Positions 17,767 through 26,352 of a DNA stretch of 64,000 bases are shown in pieces. This stretch comes from Methanococcoides alaskense. Lineage in GTDB: Archaea > Halobacteriota > Methanosarcinia > Methanosarcinales > Methanosarcinaceae. How positions within the stretch are numbered: position 1 is the stretch's first letter; every line of letters starts with the position of its first letter. The notes under the pieces are model-generated. The model saw nothing but the letters and a program-made list of their open reading frames with translations, was not told where the DNA came from and ran no database searches. The DNA lies in assembly GCF_027594145.1 (NCBI RefSeq), contig NZ_JAQFFK010000001.1, positions 186,001 to 250,000 of the forward strand, given 5' to 3'. Both the position numbers and the translations under genes were made by a program.

Positions 17767-18411
17767 ACGGCAAACGAAGAATTATTTAAAACACTATCCG
17801 ATGCGGTAGTAAGTTGCAAGAAAGATGATGTGATCGCTGCAGTAGGTAAAGCAAAAGGCAAGGCTCCAGCAGTAGAACTTATTGACAACGGTCTCGCAGC
17901 AGGTATGAATGAAGTTGGTGTACTCTTCGAAAGAGGAAAACTCTTCCTTCCACACGTTATGATGGCAGCAGACGCAATGTCCGCTGGTGTTGAATTACTT
18001 CAGGACGAGCTTGGTGGAAGCGAAGGCGCATCTTCTAAGCTCGGTGTTATTGTAAACGGTACCGTTGAGGGTGACGTTCACGACATTGGTAAAGCAATCG
18101 TATCAACAATGCTTCAGGCAGCAGGCTTTGAAGTCCACGATATTGGCAGGGATGTTCCTGTACAGAACTTCATTGACAAGATCAAGGAAACCAACGCAGA
18201 TATGGTCGGTCTTTCCGCACTTATGACAACAACCCTTCAGGGCCAGAAAGAAGTCATTGAACTTCTCAAAGAGAATGGACTCAGGGATAAGGTAAAGGTC
18301 ATGGTCGGTGGCGCACCAGCAACTGATGCATGGGCAAAGAAATGTGGCGCAGACTGCTATGCAGAAAATGCAAGTGAAGCTGTAGCAAAAGCAAAAGAAT
18401 TACTTCTCTGA
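17767..18411 (+). CDS. mtbC: Dimethylamine corrinoid protein MtbC, apparent ACG start
   Basis: The corrinoid carrier of dimethylamine methanogenesis, methylated by MtbB and demethylated by MtbA. The cobalamin-binding fold is complete: GDVHDIGK supplies the axial histidine, with GLSALMTT and VGGAPAT downstream; the helical cap domain is residues 1-85. The expected first residues MANEELF are present except that the start codon reads ACG at 17767, seven bases after GGAGG (17755-17759). The nearest standard start in frame is GTG at 17731, which would place the ribosome site inside the gene and add a 12-residue Cys-rich tail not expected in the family. mtbB starts 18 bases after the stop. Confidence 0.9.
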   Translation, partial: TANEELFKTLSDAVVSCKKDDVIAAVGKAKGKAPAVELIDNGLAAGMNEVGVLFERGKLFLPHVMMAADAMSAGVELLQDELGGSEGASSKLGVIVNGTVEGDVHDIGKAIVSTMLQAAGFEVHDIGRDVPVQNFIDKIKETNADMVGLSALMTTTLQGQKEVIELLKENGLRDKVKVMVGGAPATDAWAKKCGADCYAENASEAVAKAKELLL

Positions 18412-18429
18412 TCGATCGAGGTGTATAAT

Positions 18430-19833
18430 ATGGCAACAGAATATTTCTTAAGAATGGGTGACGGTCAGAAGATCTTCATGACAAAGGAAGACATCAGAGC
18501 TGACATCGAAGCAGGTAGTGCAGATGCAGCAGACCTTGGTGAAATCCCCGCAATGTCTGAAAATGAAATGGATCATATGCTTGATATCATCACTTCACCC
18601 GGCAGGATCGTTGGTGTGGAGCCAGGCCTTGAAGTTCCGGTAACACACGACATCGGTGCTATCAGGATCGATGGTGACCAGGGTAACAGTGGTGTAGGTA
18701 TTCCTGCAAGCAGACTCGTTGGTTCAATGGTCCACGAGCGTGCATTTGGTGCAGACACAATGGAACTTGGTCACATCGACTACAGCTACAAGCCTGTCAA
18801 ACCTGTGATCTCACATGAATGCCAGACAATGGAAGTTTGTCAGCAGAACATGATCATTCCTATGCTCTATGGCGCAATGCCAAACATGGGTCTGTACTAC
18901 ACTCCTGATGGTCCATTCGAGAACCCTGGTGATCTTATGAAAGCATTCAAGATCTCCGAAGCACAGGATTCTATTTTCCATGCTGCAGAGCACGGTATCC
19001 GCGACATGACATGGATCATGCAAAAACTCCAGCATGTTGGTAGTGACGGTGTCAACTTCGATACCATCGGTGCAGCCGGTGACGGTGACATGTATGCATC
19101 ACTTAATGCTATCGAAGCACTCAGGAAAGAATTCCCGGGAATCTACATTGAAGCAGGTATGGCAGGAGAACTTGTTCTCGGTATGCACGGAGAGCTTGAG
19201 TACGATGGTACAGTACTTGCAGGTCTGTGGCCACACCAGCAGGCACCACTTGTAGCAAAGGCAGGAGCAAACATATTCGGTCCTGTATGTAATACCAATA
19301 CCAGCAGGACATCCGCATGGAATCTTGGTCGTTCAGTAACATTCACAAAGGCAGCTGTTGAGGCATCACCAATTCCATGTCACGCAGATATGGGTATGGG
19401 TGTAGGTGGTATCCCAATGCTTGAGACTCCGCCAATCGATGCTGTCACAAGGGCAAGCAAAGCAATGGTCGAGATCGCAGGCGTCGATGGGATATAGATC
19501 GGTGTTGGTGACCCAATGGGTATGCCAATCTCACACATCATGGCTTCCGGTATGACTGGTATGAGGGCAGCTGGTGACCTTGTTGCAAGGATGCAGTTTG
19601 ACAAGAGTATGAGGATCGGTGAAGCAAAGGACTTCGTTGCAAAGAAACTCGGTGTTTCAAATGCTGATCTTTCTGACGAGTTTGTCATGAGGGAGATCAG
19701 AGAAGAGCTCGATATCGGTGTAATCACCTCTGTGCCAGGATGTGCAAAGGGTATTGCAGCTAAGATGAACATCGAGAAACTTCTCGGCATAGACATCAAC
19801 TGCTGTGATAAGTTCAGGGAAATTACAGGTTAA
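18430..19833 (+). CDS. mtbB: Dimethylamine:corrinoid methyltransferase MtbB with in-frame UAG (pyrrolysine)
   Basis: A 467-residue enzyme that transfers a methyl group from dimethylamine to MtbC. The reading frame is interrupted by TAG at 19495-19497, codon 356, exactly where MtbB proteins carry pyrrolysine; the frame continues [18 protein letters not shown] to TAA at 19831. Automatic callers split it into two open frames (18421-19497 and 19516-19833). ATG at 18430 follows GAGGTG. Conserved [15 protein letters not shown] and [15 protein letters not shown] blocks are intact. A terminator follows at 19853. The pyrrolysine tRNA and synthetase genes must lie outside this window. Confidence 0.97.
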
Positions 19834-19852
19834 GTTCTACCTGCACTGATAT

Positions 19853-19890
19853 AAGGGTCCTGGCATTTGTCAGGCCCTTTTCAGTTTTTT
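19853..19890 (+). terminator. Hairpin after mtbB
   Basis: AAGGGTCCTG pairs with CAGGCCCTT around GCATTTGT with one bulged base, followed by TTCAGTTTTTT. It separates mtbB from the permease gene, possibly as an attenuating rather than complete terminator because the permease starts only 42 bases on. Confidence 0.6.
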
Positions 19891-19931
19891 GATATGATGG
19901 GTAGTATTTATTAGAAAAGGAGTGATGTAAT

Positions 19932-21440
19932 ATGTCTGAGGAAAAGAAATCGGGTGTAGACTGGAAGCACGCAGAGCAATGTGCAAAGGTCGTCTGTGAA
20001 ACCGGTGAGCTTGAACGATCGATCGATTGGAAACAAGGATTGGCTATTGCTATTGGTGTACCTTTATTGATCTTACCTTCGATTGGCTATTTTGCCAGCT
20101 ATTTATGGTCCGCTGCTATTATTGTATGGGGTCTTTCTGTATTCCAGGGTTTTATGCAGAACCTCGCTTATGGTGAACTCGCAACTACATTCCCTAATGC
20201 ATCCGGTCTGCCTGGATTTGCACAGAATGTTTTCAAGTCCCCTGACCATAAAGGAAAGTACGACAAGGGTAAACTTATCGGTGGATTCAGTGCATGGAGC
20301 TACTGGTTCGCATGGAACCCTGTACTTGCTATCTTCGCAATTCTTATTGGTTTTTATCTTCACAGTTTGTTCCCTTCACTTGCAGCAACTTTCAGCCAGT
20401 ACCAGCTTTCAATGATAGCAGGTGTTGTGATATTCGGTGGATTAATACTTATCAATTATCGTGGACTTTCGAGTGGTGCTGTTGTAGGTTATATCCTCGC
20501 AGCTTTCTCACTTATCCCAATGGCAATTATTACATTGGCACCTTATGTGACCGGTGACTTCGTAATGACTAATATCACCAGTACATGGTTGCCAACTGAC
20601 TGGGCATGGGATCTCCATCATATCCTGATCTTGCTCGGTATCTTTGCAATGGCTCAGTGGAGTGCTTGCGCATGGGAAACTGCAGCTATCTATGGTCCGG
20701 AATATAAGAAACCTGGCTCCGATGTGCCAAAGGCATTGTTCTCTTGTGGTGCTATCTGTCTGGTAGCTTTCATCCTTGTACAGATGACCATTACTGGTGT
20801 ACTGGGAATCGATGGTATTGCAGCTGCACCAATTGATCCAATGCTTCCGCTTGCACAGGCAGCGCTCGGTGACTTCGGTTCAACAATTGCTATTGTCATG
20901 CTCATTGCAGCAATGGTATTGATCATCCAGACTGCATACCTTGGTGCATCAAGGGCAATGCACTCAATGGCAACTGAAGGAAATCTTCCTAAAGTATTTG
21001 CAAAGACAAACCCACATGGTACTCCTGTACTCGCAATGGTCGTTATCGGTCTCTTCAATCTTGTACTGATCTCAATGGGTACTCCATCAGCTATCCTTGC
21101 TGCATCAGCAATCGGATATGTTTGTGCTAACGGTATCAGTCTTTTTGCATACGTAAAGGCAAAATCAAGGCCGGACCTTGCTGGTCTTGACAGGCCATTC
21201 AAGGCACCTACCGGATGGAAGAACGTTGCATTGATGTTTGGTCTTTTCAACCTTCCTCTCTGTCTGATCGGTGTGATCTACCTTAACAGTGTTGAAGGAA
21301 GCTGGTTCTCAACAATTGTCGGTATTTGTGTACTTGCTCTGTATGTCCCACTGTGGTTCTATTCACAGCACGAGGCACATACTGACAAGATGGCAGCTAT
21401 AAACGTCAGCATGATTCCGGAACTTTCAAGGAAAAAGTGA
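19932..21440 (+). CDS. mtbP: APC-family methylamine permease
   Basis: A 502-residue amino-acid-permease-type transporter with about 12 helices. N-terminal segment DWKQGLAIAIGVPLLILPSIGYFAS, then the GFSAWSYWFAWNPVLAI and AMAQWSACAWETAAIYGPEYKKP blocks typical of the permeases linked to methylamine methyltransferase operons in Methanosarcinaceae (MtbP, MttP, MtmP). Position after mtbB suggests dimethylamine uptake. ATG follows AAGGAGTG. A terminator follows. Confidence 0.85.
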   Translation: MSEEKKSGVDWKHAEQCAKVVCETGELERSIDWKQGLAIAIGVPLLILPSIGYFASYLWSAAIIVWGLSVFQGFMQNLAYGELATTFPNASGLPGFAQNVFKSPDHKGKYDKGKLIGGFSAWSYWFAWNPVLAIFAILIGFYLHSLFPSLAATFSQYQLSMIAGVVIFGGLILINYRGLSSGAVVGYILAAFSLIPMAIITLAPYVTGDFVMTNITSTWLPTDWAWDLHHILILLGIFAMAQWSACAWETAAIYGPEYKKPGSDVPKALFSCGAICLVAFILVQMTITGVLGIDGIAAAPIDPMLPLAQAALGDFGSTIAIVMLIAAMVLIIQTAYLGASRAMHSMATEGNLPKVFAKTNPHGTPVLAMVVIGLFNLVLISMGTPSAILAASAIGYVCANGISLFAYVKAKSRPDLAGLDRPFKAPTGWKNVALMFGLFNLPLCLIGVIYLNSVEGSWFSTIVGICVLALYVPLWFYSQHEAHTDKMAAINVSMIPELSRKK

Positions 21441-21468
21441 TGGTATAAACAGCTCCTTTATTTGTCCA

Positions 21469-21503
21469 AAGGTCCCGGATCTTTCCGGGTACTTTTCTTT
21501 TTT
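21469..21503 (+). terminator. Terminator of the permease gene
   Basis: CCCGGA at 21474-21479 pairs with TCCGGG at 21484-21489, followed by TACTTTTCTTTTTT. Confidence 0.65.
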
Positions 21504-21548
21504 ATTCAGCTGTTGAGCTTTGATTATCTAATGAGTGTTGTGTAAATT

Positions 21549-22466
21549 ATGGGTGGTTCTATGGTTATGGTCGAAGGGGTATCTGATGTTTCATATGAGG
21601 ATCTTGAAGTGGTCTTTGTTTGGAAGTCTGAGTATGGGTGGCCTATTGAGTTTGTTTCTGATAATGTTGGCATGTTTGGCTATGATGCAGATGATTTCAT
21701 GTCCAAAGGGTTGAATTATGAAGATATTATTCATCCTGCAGATCTGGAAATGGTTAGGAAGGCATTGTCTGTTTATTCTGATGGTCCTGTTGATCCTGAT
21801 GGGGTATTTGTACAGGAGTATCGTATTTTTACATCTAATGGTGATGTCAGGTGGGTTCGCGAAAAGATGCTGATCGTTTATGATGAGCGCGGGTTGATGG
21901 AACGTCTGGAAGGCAGTATCGTTGATATTAGCGATGAAAAGAAGATAACTGATTTCATGTTTATTCAAAGGGAAATGGGAACCGACATGAATTGGTCTGG
22001 CAATCTTGAGGAGTCAATGGATTCTCTTCTTAAATTGACAACTCAGTTAGATGCTATTAATGCCGGTGCTCTCTATATGCTGGATGATGTCACTGGCGGA
22101 CTTGTCCTCGTAAGGCATAAAGGTCTCTCGGATGGTTTTTTGAGTTGTATCTCCTATTTCGATCATAATTCTATTCAGTTCAATTTTGCGGAGAAGGGTT
22201 TTCCTATATACAAGCATTATTCGGAGATCTACCCTTTTATTTCAGGTTCGTGCCTTAATGATGAGGGTCTTCAGGGTACTGCGATAATTCCTATCCATCA
22301 CGAGGGGCATTTTATGGGAATGCTTTTTGCAGCATCGTTTTCTGAGTGCGTTATTCCTGAGAATGACCGTGATTCTCTTGATGTGATCAAGTCGCTTACG
22401 GGTCTTATGATAAATAATGTGAATCTGTCTGTAAAGGTGGATGGAATTCGGTTTGACCTTACTTGA
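21549..22466 (+). CDS. PAS-GAF sensor protein without kinase domain
   Basis: A 305-residue cytosolic signalling protein. Residues 10-140 are a PAS_3 domain very like the PAS of the nearby kinase (VFVWKSEYGWPIEFVSDNVGMFGYDADDF against VFKWRAEKGWPIDFVSKNISQFGYSTEDF). Residues 150-300 are a GAF domain. The protein stops where a histidine kinase core would begin, with no HisKA or ATPase motif in the remaining sequence. A response regulator gene follows 66 bases later. It may act as a ligand-sensing partner or be the stub of a kinase. Confidence 0.8.
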   Translation: MGGSMVMVEGVSDVSYEDLEVVFVWKSEYGWPIEFVSDNVGMFGYDADDFMSKGLNYEDIIHPADLEMVRKALSVYSDGPVDPDGVFVQEYRIFTSNGDVRWVREKMLIVYDERGLMERLEGSIVDISDEKKITDFMFIQREMGTDMNWSGNLEESMDSLLKLTTQLDAINAGALYMLDDVTGGLVLVRHKGLSDGFLSCISYFDHNSIQFNFAEKGFPIYKHYSEIYPFISGSCLNDEGLQGTAIIPIHHEGHFMGMLFAASFSECVIPENDRDSLDVIKSLTGLMINNVNLSVKVDGIRFDLT

Positions 22467-22532
22467 TATTCTTTGTTATTGGGGTAACATGGGTATGATC
22501 CTGGGCTGGAATATTTGTTTGGGGACTGTATT

Positions 22533-22937
22533 ATGAAAGATGCGCAGATCGTAGTAGTTGAGGATGAACTTATCGTCGGTATGATGATTAAGTTGAAGCT
22601 GGCGAAAATGGGGTACTGTGTGTCAGGCCTGGCTTCAAGAGGGGTTGATGCTATTGCAATGGTCGAGGAGGTCCGACCTGATATGGTACTCATGGATATC
22701 CGTTTAAAAGGCGGTATCAATGGGGTGGAGACCGCGATGAAGATAAGGGAAATGTCAAATACTCCTATCGTTTTCATTACTGCCGATTCTTCCCGTGAAA
22801 CGAGGGAGATGGCAGAACTTGCCAATCCTCAGGGCTTTTTGCTCAAACCATTTATGGACGAAGAACTTGGGTCTATTGTTGATTCTGTGTTATCTAATTC
22901 TGCGGAGGGGGCAAGGGCGGTACCCGGGAATGTCTGA
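22533..22937 (+). CDS. CheY-like response regulator
   Basis: A 134-residue receiver with VEDEL near the start, the phosphoacceptor Asp in MVLMDIRLKGG, Thr in VFITADSS and Lys in LLKPF. The ATG at 22533 is preferred over the upstream TTG because it gives the usual MKDAQIVVVEDE start. No output domain. Its nearest partner is the PAS-GAF protein upstream, which has no kinase core, so phosphate must come from another kinase, perhaps that at 14134-16641. Confidence 0.88.
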   Translation: MKDAQIVVVEDELIVGMMIKLKLAKMGYCVSGLASRGVDAIAMVEEVRPDMVLMDIRLKGGINGVETAMKIREMSNTPIVFITADSSRETREMAELANPQGFLLKPFMDEELGSIVDSVLSNSAEGARAVPGNV

Positions 22938-23244
22938 TCTGGCATAAGTTATCTTAGCCGGCGTCTTCTTCTATTTTCATGTAATGTTCTGCTTCATCGC
23001 TTTTTTTGTAGTTACAACGTCGAGGGGTTGTATTTCTCATGCGAGGTTAATTATCTCTAGTCGATGTCTATATTTTTTCCTATAAAGGCATTTGTAAATT
23101 TTTATTGCATAAAGTTTATATGTGACATTCTCATTTAGGGAAATCACATTATCACTTAAAAACGAATCGAATTTGGTGTATATACAATAATAGTTACTCT
23201 CGTAGCTTAAATTGAATACTCAACTTCATATAGAGTGTGAAAAA

Positions 23245-23421
23245 ATGGTAGAAATGGAAGATGTTATCATTGGTGCTTTCGCCTTTGCAGGAATTGCTAC
23301 ATTGATCCTTTATATGCTCACAAACCCTGGTGGATCTATTTCTTTCAATCTTCAGGAAGTTGCCGTGGGCTCTGTCGCTGTGTTCGTATTCAGTAAGGTC
23401 GGTTTCTTGTCAAGTTTCTAA
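23245..23421 (+). CDS. Small membrane protein, unknown
   Basis: A 58-residue protein beginning MVEMEDVIIGAFAFAGIATLILYML with one clear helix at about residues 8-26, then a loop with NPGGS, and a second weaker hydrophobic stretch (EVAVGSVAVFVFSKVGFL). ATG at 23245 is preferred over TTG at 23212. A 270-base AT-rich gap upstream can hold a promoter. I recognise no family. Confidence 0.5.
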   Translation: MVEMEDVIIGAFAFAGIATLILYMLTNPGGSISFNLQEVAVGSVAVFVFSKVGFLSSF

Positions 23422-23560
23422 AGTTTATTTTCTCCCTTTATTACATTTTTAGGGAATCAATTTGGAATGCTTGATGCCTTTGTTTTTGTTCTCTTGAATC
23501 TCTTCATCTAATCCTTTTAATGCTGATGAATGCGTATTTTTGAGCTTAAGGGGGTGTGTT

Positions 23561-23716
23561 ATGGGTCGGAACTGTTGTGATATCTGTAAGGTCTATGGGG
23601 AATGCTCAAAACTTGGGCTGAACCAGACGGTTGATGTTCTTGGAGATAAGAAGAGATTTGCTGCTTGTTTGTATGCCTGTGAGATGGAGTATCGGAAGGT
23701 AGTTGGTGATGCGTGA
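23561..23716 (+). CDS. Small six-cysteine protein
   Basis: A 51-residue open frame read directly: it begins MGRNCCDICKVYGEC and ends EYRKVVGDA. Cysteines are at residues 5, 6, 9, 15, 36 and 40, an arrangement consistent with metal or cluster binding. AAGGGGG at 23549-23555 precedes the ATG. No helix or signal is seen. Function unknown. Confidence 0.55.
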   Translation: MGRNCCDICKVYGECSKLGLNQTVDVLGDKKRFAACLYACEMEYRKVVGDA

Positions 23717-23927
23717 CGCAAGGGTGGGTATAAGTTGCCGCTCTGCATATATTGAAATGGTCTCATCAAAGCAGTGTAATTGAAAATAATGTGGTAATTC
23801 GAAAATATAGCTATCATACCAGAAGTGAAATGGTCTGTATGATCTGTGTTTTGCGAATGCGGGTATTTTAATGAATTGTTGTAATTTTATGATGCTTTTT
23901 AAAAGTAAAAAATAGGAGTGAATATTC

Positions 23928-24095
23928 ATGAATGATAATACTTTAAATAACGATGAAATTAAAGGGTCTGATGTCAATGAAGCTGATGAGGCATGCAGGA
24001 GTGGAAGTTGCTGCAGCTCTGGCAGTTGCTGCAGTTTTAAAATGTGGGTACTGATCGGTATCGCACTGGGACTTCTCTGGTATTTCGCAAATTGA
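23928..24095 (+). CDS. Tail-anchored protein with CC-repeat motif
   Basis: A 55-residue protein: an acidic N-terminal half, then a doubled motif at residues 25-36 (two SGSCCS units preceded by one Cys), then a single C-terminal helix MWVLIGIALGLLWYF. Five cysteines sit at the membrane surface. GGAG at 23915-23918 precedes the ATG. It lies on the same strand as the six-cysteine protein upstream. I know no assigned function. Confidence 0.55.
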   Translation: MNDNTLNNDEIKGSDVNEADEACRSGSCCSSGSCCSFKMWVLIGIALGLLWYFAN

Positions 24096-24436
24096 AGTAA
24101 AAGGGGAATGCTCCTTTGCTTTTTTTAATTGAATGTGTCATCCTTCGCAAGATCCACTGAGGATTGAAATACTCTCTCTCTTCTGGGGGCATGCTCTAGA
24201 AGTTTATTCAGGTTCCTAGAGTTTACTTGATTCCTGCAAGTATTGATGCTATTCTTACTGTTTTAAACCGTTATGATGTCCTGAAATTTAACTTTTTCAG
24301 TAAGCACCAGTTGTATGTTACTTACGTCAACAAATTCTTAAACAATTTGTAATCTATAAGATCAAACGCAATTTTAATATTAAAGATCCATGTGTATTAC
24401 TACAAACTTAGTATAATTATAAAAAAGAGTTAATGG
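24096..24436. other. Intergenic region, nothing recognised
   Basis: About 340 bases between the tail-anchored protein and tRNA-Glu on the opposite strand. No open frame with a ribosome site, no repeat and no strong hairpin was seen. Confidence 0.5.
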
Positions 24437-24511
24437 TGCTCCGATGGGGATTCGAACCCCAGTCGCAGGAGTGAGAGTCCTGTATGATTGGCCGTGCTAC
24501 ACTATCGGAGC
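24437..24511 (-). tRNA. tRNA-Glu (CTC)
   Basis: On the minus strand the acceptor GCTCCGA pairs with TCGGAGC, the anticodon stem CAGGA/TCCTG encloses loop CTCTCAC with anticodon CTC, and the T arm GGGGTTCGAATCCCC is perfect. The final CCA is not encoded. Confidence 0.95.
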
Positions 24512-24596
24512 ACACGGTTTTGTTGCTTTTAACATCCCCTAAAAGCAACCTATTCTATTTATAACTTTCGTCGAAAAAGATAATTGGAAGTTCGCA

Positions 24597-25844
24597 TTAT
24601 GCGAACATTCCGGCCGGGGTGTTGATATCTTCCTCGGAAACTACTTTCTCGAAAGCATCGAGGAAGTCTTTCATGGTGATCATGTCGCCTCTTCTTCTGA
24701 GTACGAACATGCCTGCTTCTTTAACTATTACATTAAGGTCTGCACCACTGAGGCCATCGGTCATATTTGCGATCTTGGCAAGGTCGAGATCTTTCTCAAG
24801 ATTCATCTTCCTTGTATGGATCTTCAATATTTCCTCTCTTGCTTTTTCATCGGGTATGGGTATCTCGATTATACGGTCAAACCTTCCTGGGCGCAAAAGA
24901 GCTGGGTCAAGCAGGTCTATCCTGTTGGTCGCAGCTATGATCTTCACATTGCCACTGGAGTCGAAACCATCCATCTCAGCCAAAAGTTGGAGCATCGTAC
25001 GGTTAACTTCCGCTGAACCGGTCGTTCCATCGTGGGTTCTCATCCCACCTACTGCGTCTATCTCATCGATGAACAGTATGGATGGGGACTTTTCTCTGGC
25101 AAGCTGAAATACATCCTTTACGAGCCTTGCGCCCTCTCCAATGAACTTCTGTACAAGATCTGAGCCTGACATACGAATGAATGTCGCATGTGCTCTTGAT
25201 GCAACTGCTTTTGCAATAAGTGTCTTTCCTGTTCCAGGGCTGCCATACATAAGAACGCCACTTGGCGGTTCAATACCGAGGTTCTCAAACAGCTCTGGCT
25301 CTGTAAGTGGCAGCTCAACTGACTCAATGACTTCTTTGAGCACCTCATCAAGACCACCTATCATATCATAATCTATTCCAGGTGAATCGATAAGTTCCAT
25401 CATCTGTGCACGAACATCGGCTGCTCTGCTGATGATGTCGATGATCGCGAACGCGGCATTGATGCTTACACGCATGCCCGGTTCGAGGTTTCCTTCCAGT
25501 TCAGATGGTATCATCGTCATAACTTCCTGATTATTGCCATGCTGGCGCAGGAGTGCCATGCTATCTTCTACTTCCATGACGCTGGCAATGAACAGTGGTG
25601 GTGTCGTCAAGTGGTCAAGCTGGTCCTTAAGCTGATCCATCTCTGACATGCATTTGTTCACCATAATATTGCTTTCAAGAAGCTTTGCTTTCATTGTTTC
25701 GTTCTGGACCTTTAGGACCTCGTTCTCACTGATCACTTCTTTGATGTCCATTTTCTGCATCTCATCAGTATTGTGGTCATCACTATTAGAATCCATCTCA
25801 GTGGACTTATTTCCTGCTGTTGATCCTTCACTTACTTCGGCCAT
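24597..25844 (-). CDS. Proteasome-activating nucleotidase-like AAA ATPase
   Basis: A 415-residue PAN homologue that unfolds substrates for the archaeal 20S proteasome. An N-terminal coiled coil runs at about residues 35-80, then an OB-type domain to about 150, then one AAA module with Walker A GSPGTGKT (201-208), Walker B LFIDEIDA, and the second region of homology ending LRPGRFDR. The last three residues are MFA. The usual PAN docking tail is hydrophobic-Tyr-any, so here Phe replaces Tyr. The gene is alone between tRNA-Glu and an AT-rich gap. Confidence 0.9.
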   Translation of the reverse strand: MAEVSEGSTAGNKSTEMDSNSDDHNTDEMQKMDIKEVISENEVLKVQNETMKAKLLESNIMVNKCMSEMDQLKDQLDHLTTPPLFIASVMEVEDSMALLRQHGNNQEVMTMIPSELEGNLEPGMRVSINAAFAIIDIISRAADVRAQMMELIDSPGIDYDMIGGLDEVLKEVIESVELPLTEPELFENLGIEPPSGVLMYGSPGTGKTLIAKAVASRAHATFIRMSGSDLVQKFIGEGARLVKDVFQLAREKSPSILFIDEIDAVGGMRTHDGTTGSAEVNRTMLQLLAEMDGFDSSGNVKIIAATNRIDLLDPALLRPGRFDRIIEIPIPDEKAREEILKIHTRKMNLEKDLDLAKIANMTDGLSGADLNVIVKEAGMFVLRRRGDMITMKDFLDAFEKVVSEEDINTPAGMFA

Positions 25845-26352
25845 GTTGCCTTCTTATAACATCATGTAATATAAAGCAACTGCGTGTTAGAAAATGTCTC
25901 ATCCTTAAGGATTCTTTTATCCTTATTGGGTACGCCTTTTTTTGTTTTATTTGTATTTATAAGGGGGACTTATGCTTTTAAATAGCAATGGGTCACTATT
26001 TTCCAATCACCCCCTCATCCTCATAATTATAATAATGTATCTCGAGTTTACAAGCGTTTTCTGCCTTTCAATCTTATTTGTTTCATATGCACAATTTTTT
26101 TTCTCTTTATTGAGGTTAAAAAAACGAGTTGTTTCAATTTTAATCTGTAATTATATGTTTTTTTCTAAAAATAATGCTTTAAAACCTTTTAATTCACTAT
26201 AAAACACATGATAACACGAATTCAAGAGTACATTTATATATAATCACACACTATTATTATATTGCAGCATGTATCAATTGCATATAATCACCACAATGTG
26301 ATTGAATCTGACTGCATTCGCACAAAAATTAAACCATAATCTGAGGGGATGA
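25845..26352. other. AT-rich divergent promoter region
   Basis: About 500 bases between the PAN gene (minus) and the Q-rich regulator (plus). ATTTATATA at 26232-26240 is a likely TATA box for the plus-strand gene, giving a leader of roughly 85 bases. An open frame at 25972-26202 has no ribosome site and skewed composition, so I do not call it. Confidence 0.5.

Noticed and set aside
19495-19497. UAG in mtbB as a nonsense mutation
   Set aside because: It is at the known pyrrolysine codon and the downstream sequence is fully conserved.
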